This document shows positions 15,918 to 24,710 of a stretch of DNA of 50,166 nucleotides, piece after piece. Positions within the stretch are counted from its first letter, which is position 1. Each line of letters begins with the position of its first letter. This DNA comes from Flavobacterium soyangense (GTDB lineage: Bacteria; Bacteroidota; Bacteroidia; Flavobacteriales; Flavobacteriaceae). Where the stretch lies: contig NZ_JADHEC010000027.1 in NCBI RefSeq assembly GCF_015277675.1, forward strand, positions 1-50,166, in the 5' to 3' direction. Position numbers and translations under genes: made by a program. Below the pieces are notes generated by a model that was not told the origin of the DNA, ran no database searches, and saw nothing but the letters and a program-made list of their open reading frames with translations.

Positions 15918-17072
15918 ATGGATTTAGAACAATTATTTAGTCAATATAAAGAACAATCAATAGAAGGTCGTTATATAACTTTAGACTCAATTCTGCCTTT
16001 ATTAAAAAAGATTAACACTAATAACCAAGTTGAAATTATTGGAAAATCAGTACTTGAAAATCCAATATATAAGTATCAGATTGGAATTGGAAAAATCAAA
16101 ATATTGCTTTGGTCTCAAATGCATGGAAATGAAAGCACAACGACAAAAGCGCTTTTTGATTTTATAAATCTCTTAAATGGGGATTCAGAATTGGCTAAAA
16201 AACTCCTAACTACATTTACTTTTTGTTGTATCCCGATGTTAAATCCTGATGGGGCAAAATTATATACTCGTGAAAATGCCAATAAAGTAGACTTGAATCG
16301 TGATTCACAAAACCTTTCACAACCAGAAAGTAGGGTTTTAAGAGAAGCTTTCGAGAAATTTGAACCAGATTACTGTTATAACCTTCACGATCAGCGCACT
16401 ATTTTTGGAGTAGGAAGCACAGGCAAGCCAGCAACCTTGTCTTTTTTAGCGCCTGCTTATAATGAAGCAAGAGAAATAAACGAATCCCGATTAAAAGCAA
16501 TCAATCTTATTGCTGGAATAAATGAAGTCTTGCAGCAATATATTCCGGGACAGGTAGGTCGTTTTGATGATGCTTTTAATATTAATTGCATTGGAGATAC
16601 TTTTCAGTCCTTAGGAGTTCCAACGGTTTTGTTTGAAGCGGGACATTTTCCTAATGATTATTTGAGAGAGAAAACCCGAAAATATGTTTTTATATCTCTA
16701 GTTTCAAGTTTCAATATACTAAACGAAAACGATATAGTTGTCAATAAATTTAATAATTATTTGAGTATTTCTCAAAATAAAGCAGTTTTTTATGATTTAA
16801 TGTATAAAAATATCAAAATAAATTATGATGGTATTAAAATAATCACGAATTTTGCTGCTCAATACAAAGAAGAATTAATAGAAGGTAAGATTTGTTTTAA
16901 TGCCTATATTGTTCGAATAAGTGATTTAGATAATTATTTTGGACATTTTGAATATGATGCTAAAGGAGCTCTTTATCAGGATGATTATGATAATTTTCCA
17001 AAATTAGATCAAAAAGCAGACTTTTATTTAGACAACAATGTCAAGTTTGTTAATGGTTTAATTGAAAAATAA
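15918..17072 (+). CDS. M14-family zinc carboxypeptidase-like protein
   Basis: This 384-residue protein has the M14 metallocarboxypeptidase core. The zinc ligands are H69 and E72 in QMHGNEST and H157 in YNLHDQRT. PMLNPDGAKLYTRENANKVDLNRD carries the usual NPDG and RD residues, and the catalytic glutamate is probably E240 in VLFEAGHF. The last 100 residues form a separate beta-rich domain. There is no signal peptide, so it is probably cytosolic, unlike most secreted M14 enzymes. The substrate is unknown. The gene is divergent from the XRE regulator across shared palindromes and is followed 40 bp later by an Lrp regulator. Confidence 0.85.
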   Translation: MDLEQLFSQYKEQSIEGRYITLDSILPLLKKINTNNQVEIIGKSVLENPIYKYQIGIGKIKILLWSQMHGNESTTTKALFDFINLLNGDSELAKKLLTTFTFCCIPMLNPDGAKLYTRENANKVDLNRDSQNLSQPESRVLREAFEKFEPDYCYNLHDQRTIFGVGSTGKPATLSFLAPAYNEAREINESRLKAINLIAGINEVLQQYIPGQVGRFDDAFNINCIGDTFQSLGVPTVLFEAGHFPNDYLREKTRKYVFISLVSSFNILNENDIVVNKFNNYLSISQNKAVFYDLMYKNIKINYDGIKIITNFAAQYKEELIEGKICFNAYIVRISDLDNYFGHFEYDAKGALYQDDYDNFPKLDQKADFYLDNNVKFVNGLIEK

Positions 17073-17112
17073 ATCTTTGTAATTGTAAATAATAACATTA
17101 ATTTATTGAATT

Positions 17113-17592
17113 ATGAGCAAGTTTCGTTTAGATGAAGTAGACCACCAGATTTTGGACATGTTGATTGACAACACAAGGATTCCTTTTACAGATATTGCAA
17201 AAAAATTATTGATTTCTGCAGGAACTGTTCATGTAAGAGTTAAGAAAATGGAAGATGCAGGAATTATAATGGGTTCTTCATTAGTGCTTGATTATGATAA
17301 ACTAGGATATTCTTTTATAGCTTATGTTGGTGTTTTTCTTAATAATACATCACAAACTAAATTTGTTTTGCAACGCATAAATGAAATTCCTTTTGTGACA
17401 GTTGCTTCTGTGACTACGGGGAAATTCAATATTTTTTGCAAAATCAGAGCAAAAGATACAAAGCATGCAAAAGATGTGATTTTTATGATTGATGATATTG
17501 AAGGAGTTTACAGAACCGAAACGATGATTTCATTAGAAGAAAGCATAAATGATAAAAAGCGTTTAATGCACACAATTTTTAAAGATATATAA
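17113..17592 (+). CDS. Lrp/AsnC-family transcription regulator
   Basis: This 159-residue protein has an N-terminal winged helix (VDHQILDMLIDNTRIPFTDI, KKLLISAGTVHVRVKKMEDA) and a C-terminal RAM/AsnC effector domain (YSFIAYVGVFLNN, VTVASVTTGKFNIFCKIRA). Length is normal. Family members form octamers and sense amino acids. The gene follows the M14 peptidase by 40 bp in the same direction and could be cotranscribed with it. A strong terminator follows at 17619-17649, separating it from ppc. Confidence 0.92.
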   Translation: MSKFRLDEVDHQILDMLIDNTRIPFTDIAKKLLISAGTVHVRVKKMEDAGIIMGSSLVLDYDKLGYSFIAYVGVFLNNTSQTKFVLQRINEIPFVTVASVTTGKFNIFCKIRAKDTKHAKDVIFMIDDIEGVYRTETMISLEESINDKKRLMHTIFKDI

Positions 17593-17618
17593 TTCATTTG
17601 AAATTTATTTTATAATAT

Positions 17619-17649
17619 AACCTCAAGTGAATTCTTGAGGTTTTTTTTT
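17619..17649 (+). terminator. Rho-independent terminator after the Lrp gene
   Basis: AACCTCAAG (17619-17627) and CTTGAGGTT (17634-17642) form a 9-bp stem with a 6-nt loop, running into nine T (17641-17649). Confidence 0.88.
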
Positions 17650-17686
17650 GATTAACTATCATTCATCTTAACTAATACAACCATTT

Positions 17687-20272
17687 ATGTATACGCATCC
17701 TAAAATTGAAAGATTCAACGAAGAAGTTCTTTCTAAATATCATATATACAATAGCGTATTTATTACTTTACCCTTTGATTCTATAGACAATACAGGTGTC
17801 TTACTCCCATTATTTACTGATGGTTGCGAAAGTGGCTTCAAAAAACAAGAAACTCCTAAAGAAATTGTCAATTTTTTTGCCCAAAAATACATGCAGGGAG
17901 CTACCGAAAAAGAAAAAATTGATTTAATGTTTCGTTTTATTCAATATATCGAGCGACAAATTGTCCTTTTTGACGCCATTGAAGATGCAGCTTTTTCTAT
18001 TGTAAATAATATGGAAGGAAGAGGTTCGTTACGTGATATTAAAGAAAAAGCAGGCGCTAAAGACAGGGAGGTAGAGTTAATAGATTTCTTGGAAAACTTT
18101 AATGTACGACCAGTTTTAACTGCTCACCCAACACAGTTTTATCCCGGACCTGTTCTTGGGATAATTAATGATTTGACCGATGCCATCCGTAAAAATAATT
18201 TATTGAATATTAAGCAATTGTTGGCTCAATTAGGAAAAACGCCATTCATACAAACTGAAAAGCCGAATCCTTTTGATGAAGCGGTAAGTTTGATATGGTA
18301 TCTCGAAAATGTATTTTATGAAACTTCCGGAGAAATTGTACATTACCTCCAAAAAAATTTATTTCGTGGAGGTTCAATTCAAAACCAATTAATAAAATTG
18401 GGATTTTGGCCTGGTGGAGATCGTGATGGAAACCCATTCGTAACTACTGAAATTACACTTAAAGTTGCTGATCGATTGAGAACTTCTATTTTGAAATGTT
18501 ACTATCTTGAAATGAGAAATCTAAAAAGAAAGCTAACATTCTTTGAGGTAGATGTTTTAGTTGCTGAACTTGAAAATAAACTTTATAGGTCTGTTTACTA
18601 TTCGAAAGGAGAAATTTACATCACTTTAAACGAGTTTAAATCACAATTAAACAAGATTAAAACAATACTTATTGAACGACATCAATCCTTATATTTAGAT
18701 GAAGTGGAAGCACTTCTTATTAAAGTTAATTTATTTGGTTTCCATTTTGCATCACTGGATATTCGTCAAAACAGTAAAATTCATGACGCTGTTTTTGAGG
18801 ATGTTGTATCATTTTATTTAAACTCAAATTCTAATGTTTTTCCAAAGAATTATTTTGAGTTATCCGAAAACGAAAAATTTGAAATACTGTCAAATCTAAA
18901 AGGTAATCTCGATCCAAATGTTTTTGAAAACGAAATAACAAAATCGACAATTGAGTCTATTCAGGCCATAAAACAAATTCAGGAAAACAACGGAGAATTT
19001 GGAGCAAACCGTTACATCATCAGCAATAATGAAAGTGCATTAAATGTAATGGAAACATTTGCGCTTTTTAAATTGAATAATTGGGAGAATCTTTCGGTAG
19101 ACATTATTCCGTTATTCGAATCAGTTGATGATTTACAAAGTGCTCACTTGATAATGGAAAAGTTATATTCAAATCCTGCTTATGCTGATCATTTAACGAA
19201 TAGAAACAAAAAGCAAACCATTATGCTTGGATTTTCTGATGGAACTAAAGATGGTGGATACTTGATGGCGAATTGGAGTATTTATAAAGCTAAAGAGGAA
19301 TTGACAGCAATGTCAAGAAAATACGGAATTAAAGCTATTTTCTTTGATGGACGTGGTGGACCTCCTGCACGTGGTGGGGGGAAAACGCATAAATTCTATG
19401 CTTCTTTAGGTCCAAAAATTGAAAACAATGAGATTCAAGTTACTGTACAAGGGCAAACAATTAGCTCTAATTTTGGAACTTTAGATTCATGTCGTTATAA
19501 TTTGGAAAATTTATTAAGTGCTGGAGCCACAAATCAGGTTTTTAATAAAGTTAAAAATGAATTGTCTGAAAAAGAAAAAGGTATTTTAGATCAATTGGCT
19601 GAATTAGGGTATCAAAAATATTTAAACTTTAAGAATCATCCAAAATTTATTCCATATTTGGAACAAATGAGTACTTTGAAATATTATGCCAAAACAAACA
19701 TAGGAAGTCGTCCGTCTAAAAGGAGTAAATCTGCAACTTTAGATTTTGCAGATTTAAGAGCGATACCATTTGTGGGTTCTTGGAGTCAATTAAAACAAAA
19801 TGTTCCTGGATTTTTTGGAGTGGGTTCAGCATTAAAACACTTTGAGGACAACAATCAATGGGATAAAGTTCAGGATTTATATAACAATTCATTGTTCTTT
19901 AGAACCCTGTTAGAAAACAGTATGATGTCATTGGCAAAATCATTTTTCCCCTTGACCGCTTACATGAAAAAAGATCCTGAATTTGGTCCTTTTTGGCAAA
20001 TTATTTATGATGAATTTTTAGAAACAAAACGTTTATTATTAAAAATTGCTGGCCACAAAGAATTAATGGAAAACTATCCTGACGGTAAAGCTTCAATTGA
20101 TATAAGAGAACGTATTGTATTGCCATTGTTAACAATACAACAATATGCTTTATTGAAAATTAGCGAACTGAACAAAGAAGGAAACCCAGATTTGGATTTG
20201 ATAAAAACATACGAAAAAATAGTGACCCGTTCTCTTTTTGGAAATACTAATGCCAGTAGAAACTCAGCTTAA
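17687..20272 (+). CDS. ppc: Phosphoenolpyruvate carboxylase
   Basis: The product (861 residues) carboxylates PEP to oxaloacetate to refill the TCA cycle. Key residues are in place: H147 in VLTAHPTQ, R in FWPGGDRDGNPFVT, K521 in GFSDGTKDGGY, and R556 in FFDGRGGPPARGGG. The family motif IGSRPSKR is near residue 675 and the RSLFGNTNASRNSA end is close to the canonical ...NTG-like C-terminus. It starts about 40 bp after a terminator, so it has its own promoter, although no exact TAnnTTTG box was seen. The downstream DinB gene is close and probably cotranscribed. Confidence 0.96.
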   Translation: MYTHPKIERFNEEVLSKYHIYNSVFITLPFDSIDNTGVLLPLFTDGCESGFKKQETPKEIVNFFAQKYMQGATEKEKIDLMFRFIQYIERQIVLFDAIEDAAFSIVNNMEGRGSLRDIKEKAGAKDREVELIDFLENFNVRPVLTAHPTQFYPGPVLGIINDLTDAIRKNNLLNIKQLLAQLGKTPFIQTEKPNPFDEAVSLIWYLENVFYETSGEIVHYLQKNLFRGGSIQNQLIKLGFWPGGDRDGNPFVTTEITLKVADRLRTSILKCYYLEMRNLKRKLTFFEVDVLVAELENKLYRSVYYSKGEIYITLNEFKSQLNKIKTILIERHQSLYLDEVEALLIKVNLFGFHFASLDIRQNSKIHDAVFEDVVSFYLNSNSNVFPKNYFELSENEKFEILSNLKGNLDPNVFENEITKSTIESIQAIKQIQENNGEFGANRYIISNNESALNVMETFALFKLNNWENLSVDIIPLFESVDDLQSAHLIMEKLYSNPAYADHLTNRNKKQTIMLGFSDGTKDGGYLMANWSIYKAKEELTAMSRKYGIKAIFFDGRGGPPARGGGKTHKFYASLGPKIENNEIQVTVQGQTISSNFGTLDSCRYNLENLLSAGATNQVFNKVKNELSEKEKGILDQLAELGYQKYLNFKNHPKFIPYLEQMSTLKYYAKTNIGSRPSKRSKSATLDFADLRAIPFVGSWSQLKQNVPGFFGVGSALKHFEDNNQWDKVQDLYNNSLFFRTLLENSMMSLAKSFFPLTAYMKKDPEFGPFWQIIYDEFLETKRLLLKIAGHKELMENYPDGKASIDIRERIVLPLLTIQQYALLKISELNKEGNPDLDLIKTYEKIVTRSLFGNTNASRNSA

Positions 20273-20282
20273 AATTGAATTT

Positions 20283-20798
20283 ATGCAACCAAGCGAATTA
20301 TCAAAACTGGAATATTCTTCTTTTAACGCCACTTATATTGATGCATTAGAAAATTTAAGTTTAATCGAAGGATTAGAAAATGGTTTGTGCCAAATGGTTT
20401 CTTTTATTTCAGCAATTTCTATTGAGAAATTAGAATATCGCTATGCGGATAATAAATGGACAATCAAAGATATTTTGCTTCATCTTATTGATGCCGAACG
20501 TATTTTTGCGTATCGTGCTTTGAGAATAGGGCGTGGGGATAAAACTGCTTTGGCTGGGTTTGAAGAAAACGATTATGTTCCTAACGCTGGAGCTAATTAT
20601 CGAACTTCAGAAAGTTTATTGGAAGAGTTTAAATTTGTTAGAAATGCCACTTTATACTTGTTTAAAAATTTTTCCGACGAACAGCTGCTGTATTTGGGAA
20701 CGGCTTCCAATCATACAATTTCTGTTCGTGCAATAGGTTTTGTGATTTCAGGACATCAAAACCATCATTTAAGAATAATTCAAGAGCGCTATTTGTAG
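20283..20798 (+). CDS. DinB family putative metal-dependent protein
   Basis: This is a 171-residue four-helix-bundle protein of the DinB/YfiT type. The three histidines that usually bind a divalent metal are visible: H67 in ILLHLIDAERIF, H158 and H162 in SGHQNHHLRII. Such proteins include thiol-S-transferases and others of unknown activity. The start is placed at ATG 20283, ten bases after the ppc stop. ATGs at 20250 and 20238 would overlap ppc and are less conserved-looking. Cotranscription with ppc is likely from spacing, but a functional link is not obvious. Confidence 0.82.
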   Translation: MQPSELSKLEYSSFNATYIDALENLSLIEGLENGLCQMVSFISAISIEKLEYRYADNKWTIKDILLHLIDAERIFAYRALRIGRGDKTALAGFEENDYVPNAGANYRTSESLLEEFKFVRNATLYLFKNFSDEQLLYLGTASNHTISVRAIGFVISGHQNHHLRIIQERYL

Positions 20799-20835
20799 AG
20801 TTTTAATAGAAATTAATTTATCATACTTGAGAATT

Positions 20836-21252
20836 TTATTCTAAAAATTTCAATTTTAATTGCTCTGTTGGAACCATACAAGTTTCCTTTTTTCCATACC
20901 ATTTGTAGCGATTTTTGGCAATATAATCATAAAGATAATTGCGTATTCCTGTTGGAATAATCTTGAAAATTGTCCCAACATGGAAAAATCCGCCCAGATT
21001 TTTAGCGATTTCTAATGCTGCTTGGGATTTATAATAATAGGCAACTCCAGGTTCATATAGAATGATGCTGTAGATGTTTGCTGGATTGATTCCTATATGT
21101 TTTAAAATTTCCTGACCTAATTCGGATTGCAAAGAAACAAACCGAAAAATATCCTTTTTGTCATGTTTAATTATAAATTGAACTGTAGAATCGCATAAAT
21201 TGCAAACGCCGTCAAAGAGAATTATTTTTTTGTTTTGTGGGAGATTTAGCAT
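20836..21252 (-). CDS. DCC-family thiol-disulfide oxidoreductase-like protein (DUF393)
   Basis: The 138-residue product has the family signature ILFDGVCNLCDSTVQFIIKHD, with D14 and the C17-x-x-C20 pair near the N-terminus. FVSLQSELGQEIL and the C-terminal RNYLYDYIAKNRYKWYGKKE block are also typical of DUF393/DCC proteins. These are thioredoxin-like and thought to be redox proteins, but substrates are unknown. The start is taken as ATG 21252. An upstream ATG at 21297 would add a 15-residue leader (MSNKCDCFVPRNDKT) that is simply the translation of the 24-bp repeat at 21259-21282. Confidence 0.85.
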   Translation of the reverse strand: MLNLPQNKKIILFDGVCNLCDSTVQFIIKHDKKDIFRFVSLQSELGQEILKHIGINPANIYSIILYEPGVAYYYKSQAALEIAKNLGGFFHVGTIFKIIPTGIRNYLYDYIAKNRYKWYGKKETCMVPTEQLKLKFLE

Positions 21253-21258
21253 TGTTTT

Positions 21259-21282
21259 GTCATTGCGAGGAACGAAGCAATC
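21259..21282 (+). repeat. 24-bp repeat, left arm of inverted pair
   Basis: The repeat begins GTCATTGCGAGGAACGAAGC and is the exact reverse complement of 21707-21730. The pair frames the GIY-YIG remnant. A 23/24 copy occurs at 33129-33152. Confidence 0.85.
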
Positions 21283-21323
21283 ACATTTGTTGCTCAACTT
21301 TGCTCCTTGTGTTAGTATGATTT

Positions 21324-21631
21324 TTATCCCGTCATTATATCCTTAATTTCTTCAAATAAATCTTTCCAAGTTGGGTTCAGAGAACGAATTAAATCGTTTT
21401 TAGCTTCCCTTGAACCTGCTTTTATTTGTTTTTCTCTAGCTATTGCATCGCCAATCCATTGAAATGTTCATAATATACCAGTATATTCAAACTATAGCGA
21501 GCAGAAAATGAATTTGGATGTCTTTTTTCTTTGTGCTCCATTATTCTTTGTGCAAGATTTGAAGTAACACCCGTATAAACTACAGTTTGGTATTTATTGG
21601 TAATGATATAAATAAATGCCGGTTTCATCAT
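21324..21631 (-). pseudogene. GIY-YIG endonuclease-like gene with frameshift
   Basis: The frame from ATG 21631 reads MMKPAFIYIITNKYQTVVYT, then GVTSNLAQRIMEHK and SARYSLNILVYYEHFNG, and stops early (21440). This is the GIY-YIG domain with Y8-I-I motif, YTG (19-21) and R29. A one-base loss after FNG restores a second frame, IGDAIAREKQIKAGSREAKN continuing to LNPTWKDLFEEIKDIMTG-stop at 21324, which is the expected family C-terminus. The intact gene would be about 100 residues, like the small orphan GIY-YIG proteins common in flavobacteria. The catalytic glutamate in the C-terminal half is out of frame, so the gene is probably inactive, unless the indel is a sequencing error. Confidence 0.75.
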
Positions 21632-21654
21632 TTTTTATTGTTTTTTGTTATTGA

Positions 21655-21689
21655 TAGGAACGAGGTAATCACAATAAGTTGCTCAATTT
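21655..21689 (+). repeat. Degenerate inner copy of the flanking repeat
   Basis: TAGGAACGAGGTAATCACAA and the following TAAGTTGCTCAATTT resemble 21267-21301 (GAGGAACGAAGCAATCACAT then TTGTTGCTCAACTTT) in the same orientation. The similarity covers about 35 nt with roughly seven mismatches, so both sides of the GIY-YIG remnant contain related DNA beyond the 24-bp arms. Confidence 0.6.
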
Positions 21690-21706
21690 GAGTTTTCTCG
21701 TAATTC

Positions 21707-21730
21707 GATTGCTTCGTTCCTCGCAATGAC
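21707..21730 (-). repeat. 24-bp repeat, right arm of inverted pair
   Basis: GATTGCTTCGTTCCTCGCAA plus TGAC is the perfect reverse complement of 21259-21282. It ends eight bases before the mutS2 stop codon. Confidence 0.85.
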
Positions 21731-21737
21731 TTTGTGA

Positions 21738-23903
21738 TTACTTCTTAACCGCTTCGACCAATTCCAATTCATCCACGCTAACTTTCGAAGTAAACATTCC
21801 GTAATTTACGGTTGCCTTGTTTTTTTCAATAGTATCAATACTTCCCACGGCTTTTCCGTCAATCATTCTAACTCTGTCACCCACCTTTAGAATGGCTTTT
21901 GGTTTTTCGATAATGGGTTTTAGTTTCTTTTCTTTTTTGGCCACCCTAATTTCCTCCACCTTGACCTCAATTTCTTTGATGGCTTCCTTTTTCTTTTCGA
22001 CAATTGCCTTGGCTTCTTTTGGCGTGGCTTTCTTGCGTTTGGAGTTTTCGATTTCTACGATTTTCAAAAACTCCCCAATCAAGTCTTTTTTATTTTTATT
22101 ATTGAAATAATTCTCGGCAATTGTTTCTACTTTTTGTCCAATGTAAATCGTTTTCTGGTTGCTGTCATACAATTCTTGGTAGCTTTCCAGTTTTTGCTTG
22201 ATTTTTACGTTGATCGTTTCCATTTTCCTGCCTTCCTCACGTGCTTTTGTTTCCTCTTCTTTCAGCGTTTGCGAGGTTTTTTCCATCTTTGAACGTTCTT
22301 TCTGAAGCGTGGCAATAGTTTTGTCAAAACGTACTTTCCCCACTTCAATTTTCTTTTTTGCCCGATTGATTAAACTGAATGGAATTCCGTTTTTGAGTGC
22401 CACTTCAAAGGTGAATGAACTTCCGGCTTGCCCCAAAACCAATTTATACATCGGTTCCAAGGTTTTTTCATCAAAAAGCATATTGGCATTTATGGCAAAG
22501 GGTAATTCGTTGGCCAAAATTTTCAGGTTCGAATAATGCGTCGTGATTATCCCGAAAGCTTCCCGATGGTAGAATTCTTCCAAGAAAATTTCTGCCAAAG
22601 CACCTCCCAATTCAGGATCGGAACCCGTGCCAAATTCATCAATCAAGAACATTGTTTTCCTGTTGCATTTCTTCAAGAAGTAGTTCATATTCTTGAGTCG
22701 GTAACTGTATGTACTTAGATGATTTTCAATGGATTGATTATCTCCAATGTCTGTTAAAATCCTGTCGAATAAAAAGGTTTCACTGCGTTCGTGAACAGGA
22801 ATTAACATTCCGGATTGTAACATAAGTTGGAGTAATCCAACGGTTTTTAGCGATATGGTTTTTCCTCCGGCATTGGGGCCAGAAATAACGATGATTCGTT
22901 TTTCCTGATTCAATTCAATGGTTTGTGGATGCGTAACTTCGTTTTTCTGCTTGTTATTTAAATACAAAATAGGGTGGGAGGCATCCCGAAAATAAAGTCT
23001 TCTATTTTCGGTAATTGCGGGTAAAATTCCATTAATTCTGTTGGCATATTTTGCCTTGGCGGCAATCACGTCAATATCGCTCAAGAAATCCTGATATTGA
23101 ATAAGCAGTGGTAGAAAGGGGCGAATTTGGTTGGATAATTGTTTCAGAATTCGGGTAATTTCCTCTTTTTCCTCGTATTCTAAATTGCTCAATTCACGGG
23201 AATATTTCAGGGTAGTTTCGGGTTCAATATAAGCGATGCTTCCGGTCTTGGAACTGCCCAAAATAGATCCTTTCACTTTGCGACGATACATTGCCAAAAC
23301 AGCCAAAACCCTACGATTTTGAACAAAACTTTCCTTAATATCGTCTAGATATCCAAGGGAATTGTATTGCGTTAATGCCACTCCAAAACTTTGGTTTACT
23401 TTTCCGCGAACGAGATTCATTTCTCGGCGAATATTTGATAATTCGGGTGAAGCATTGTCTTTGATCTCGCCATATTTATCGACGACCACATCGATAAGGC
23501 TACTGATTTCCTTAGTTATTTGAACTTTTGAAGCTTTTGCATTTAGATTTGGATAATAATCATCAAATTTCTTGAAATAATTCAACAGGAAATTCGTGGT
23601 TTCTGATATTGTGGCAATTTTTCTAAAACCTCCAACTTCCAAGAAGCTGTCTTCTATTGCCAAAAACTTGATTTCATAAGTAATGGCATCAAATCCGTGA
23701 TTGGGGATGGCGTTGTTATTTTGGAAAGAAGAAACATATTCAGATGTTTGCATCAAAGCTTCCATTAAAGTTTCCTTGTCTTTGAAGGGAATGATTTCGA
23801 GTGCTTTTTGTTTGCCAATATCGGTGTTACAAATCACCGAAAGCGTTTCGAGAACAGTTGGAAATTGTAAGTCTTGAAGAGTTTTTTCTGTTATGGATAT
23901 CAT
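21738..23903 (-). CDS. mutS2: MutS2 family ATPase without Smr domain
   Basis: The 721-residue product has the MutS2 core/lever (about 1-300), the ATPase with Walker A SGPNAGGKTISLK (about 339-350), ILTDIGDNQSIENHLSTYS, Walker B FLIDEFGTGSDPE (about 415-428) and ITTHYSNLK. A long charged coiled coil follows (about 510-660, KMEKTSQTLKEEETKAREEG). The C-terminus is a short KOW-like beta domain (VGDRVRMIDGKAVGSIDTI). The Smr nuclease domain of Bacillus MutS2 (about 785 residues) is absent. Family members act in ribosome rescue or antirecombination. This one may use an unlinked nuclease. A candidate -7 box TAACTTTG is on the minus strand at 23935-23942. Confidence 0.92.
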   Translation of the reverse strand: MISITEKTLQDLQFPTVLETLSVICNTDIGKQKALEIIPFKDKETLMEALMQTSEYVSSFQNNNAIPNHGFDAITYEIKFLAIEDSFLEVGGFRKIATISETTNFLLNYFKKFDDYYPNLNAKASKVQITKEISSLIDVVVDKYGEIKDNASPELSNIRREMNLVRGKVNQSFGVALTQYNSLGYLDDIKESFVQNRRVLAVLAMYRRKVKGSILGSSKTGSIAYIEPETTLKYSRELSNLEYEEKEEITRILKQLSNQIRPFLPLLIQYQDFLSDIDVIAAKAKYANRINGILPAITENRRLYFRDASHPILYLNNKQKNEVTHPQTIELNQEKRIIVISGPNAGGKTISLKTVGLLQLMLQSGMLIPVHERSETFLFDRILTDIGDNQSIENHLSTYSYRLKNMNYFLKKCNRKTMFLIDEFGTGSDPELGGALAEIFLEEFYHREAFGIITTHYSNLKILANELPFAINANMLFDEKTLEPMYKLVLGQAGSSFTFEVALKNGIPFSLINRAKKKIEVGKVRFDKTIATLQKERSKMEKTSQTLKEEETKAREEGRKMETINVKIKQKLESYQELYDSNQKTIYIGQKVETIAENYFNNKNKKDLIGEFLKIVEIENSKRKKATPKEAKAIVEKKKEAIKEIEVKVEEIRVAKKEKKLKPIIEKPKAILKVGDRVRMIDGKAVGSIDTIEKNKATVNYGMFTSKVSVDELELVEAVKK

Positions 23904-24018
23904 TTTATATGTCGAAAGTCTAATGTCAAAAGTCCAAAGTTACAAAGTAATAAAGTCAAAAACCATTTTCTTCGCTCACTTTGCGAAAACTTTACGAACT
24001 TTGCTGTAAAATATATTT

Positions 24019-24687
24019 ATGCAACCCAAACTAAATCCTTCTTGGCAAACTATTTTAGCTGACGAAATCCAGAAACCTTATTTTCAGGATTTAATGAAAG
24101 CTGTCGATGAAGAATACAAAAACCACATTTGTTTTCCTCCAAAGGAATTGATTTTTGCTGCTTTTGACCATTGTTCGTTCGATGATTTGAAAGTGGTTAT
24201 TATTGGTCAAGATCCTTATCATGGAGTTGGTGAAGCCAATGGTTTGTGTTTTTCGGTTAATGATGCCGTTAAAATTCCACCTTCGTTGCGCAATATTTTC
24301 AGGGAATTGAATGATGATTTAGGTTCAATTTTCTTTCCAAATTCAGGTAATTTAGAACATTGGGCAAAACAAGGTGTTTTACTTTTGAACGCTTCACTTT
24401 CAGTTCGAATAGACAGTCCCAACAGCCATAAACATTTGAAATGGGGAACTTTTACGGATGCGGTTATACAGAAAATTTCGGATAAAAAAGAGCACGTTGT
24501 TTTCTTGCTTTGGGGAAGTTTTGCCAAAAAGAAAGGTTCTAAAATTGACCGAACCAAACATCTGGTTTTAGAATGTGGACATCCCTCGCCTATGAGTGCT
24601 AATCAAGGAAAATGGTTCGGGAACAAACATTTTAGTCAAGTGAATACTTATTTGAAATCGAAAGGAAAGAGGGAAATAGAATGGTAA
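24019..24687 (+). CDS. ung: Uracil-DNA glycosylase, family 1
   Basis: The product (222 residues) removes uracil from DNA to start base-excision repair. The water-activating loop is IIGQDPYHG (D65). The leucine-loop motif region has H188 in GHPSPMSANQGKWFG, with the family HPSP. VLLLNASLSVR and VVFLLWGSFAKKKG also match. The start ATG 24019 is followed by LNPSWQTIL, the usual N-terminus. Directly upstream (about 23978-24012) the DNA contains three CTTTGCG/CTTTACG-like words, a pattern often seen before flavobacterial genes. The -7 consensus itself is one base off there (GAACTTTG). Confidence 0.96.
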   Translation: MQPKLNPSWQTILADEIQKPYFQDLMKAVDEEYKNHICFPPKELIFAAFDHCSFDDLKVVIIGQDPYHGVGEANGLCFSVNDAVKIPPSLRNIFRELNDDLGSIFFPNSGNLEHWAKQGVLLLNASLSVRIDSPNSHKHLKWGTFTDAVIQKISDKKEHVVFLLWGSFAKKKGSKIDRTKHLVLECGHPSPMSANQGKWFGNKHFSQVNTYLKSKGKREIEW

Positions 24688-24710
24688 AAAATTGAAAAAT
24701 CGTTGTATTT

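Noticed and set aside
21253..21297. Upstream ATG extending the DCC protein by MSNKCDCFVPRNDKT
   Set aside because: This extension is the translation of the 24-bp dispersed repeat; the family motif starts properly from ATG 21252.
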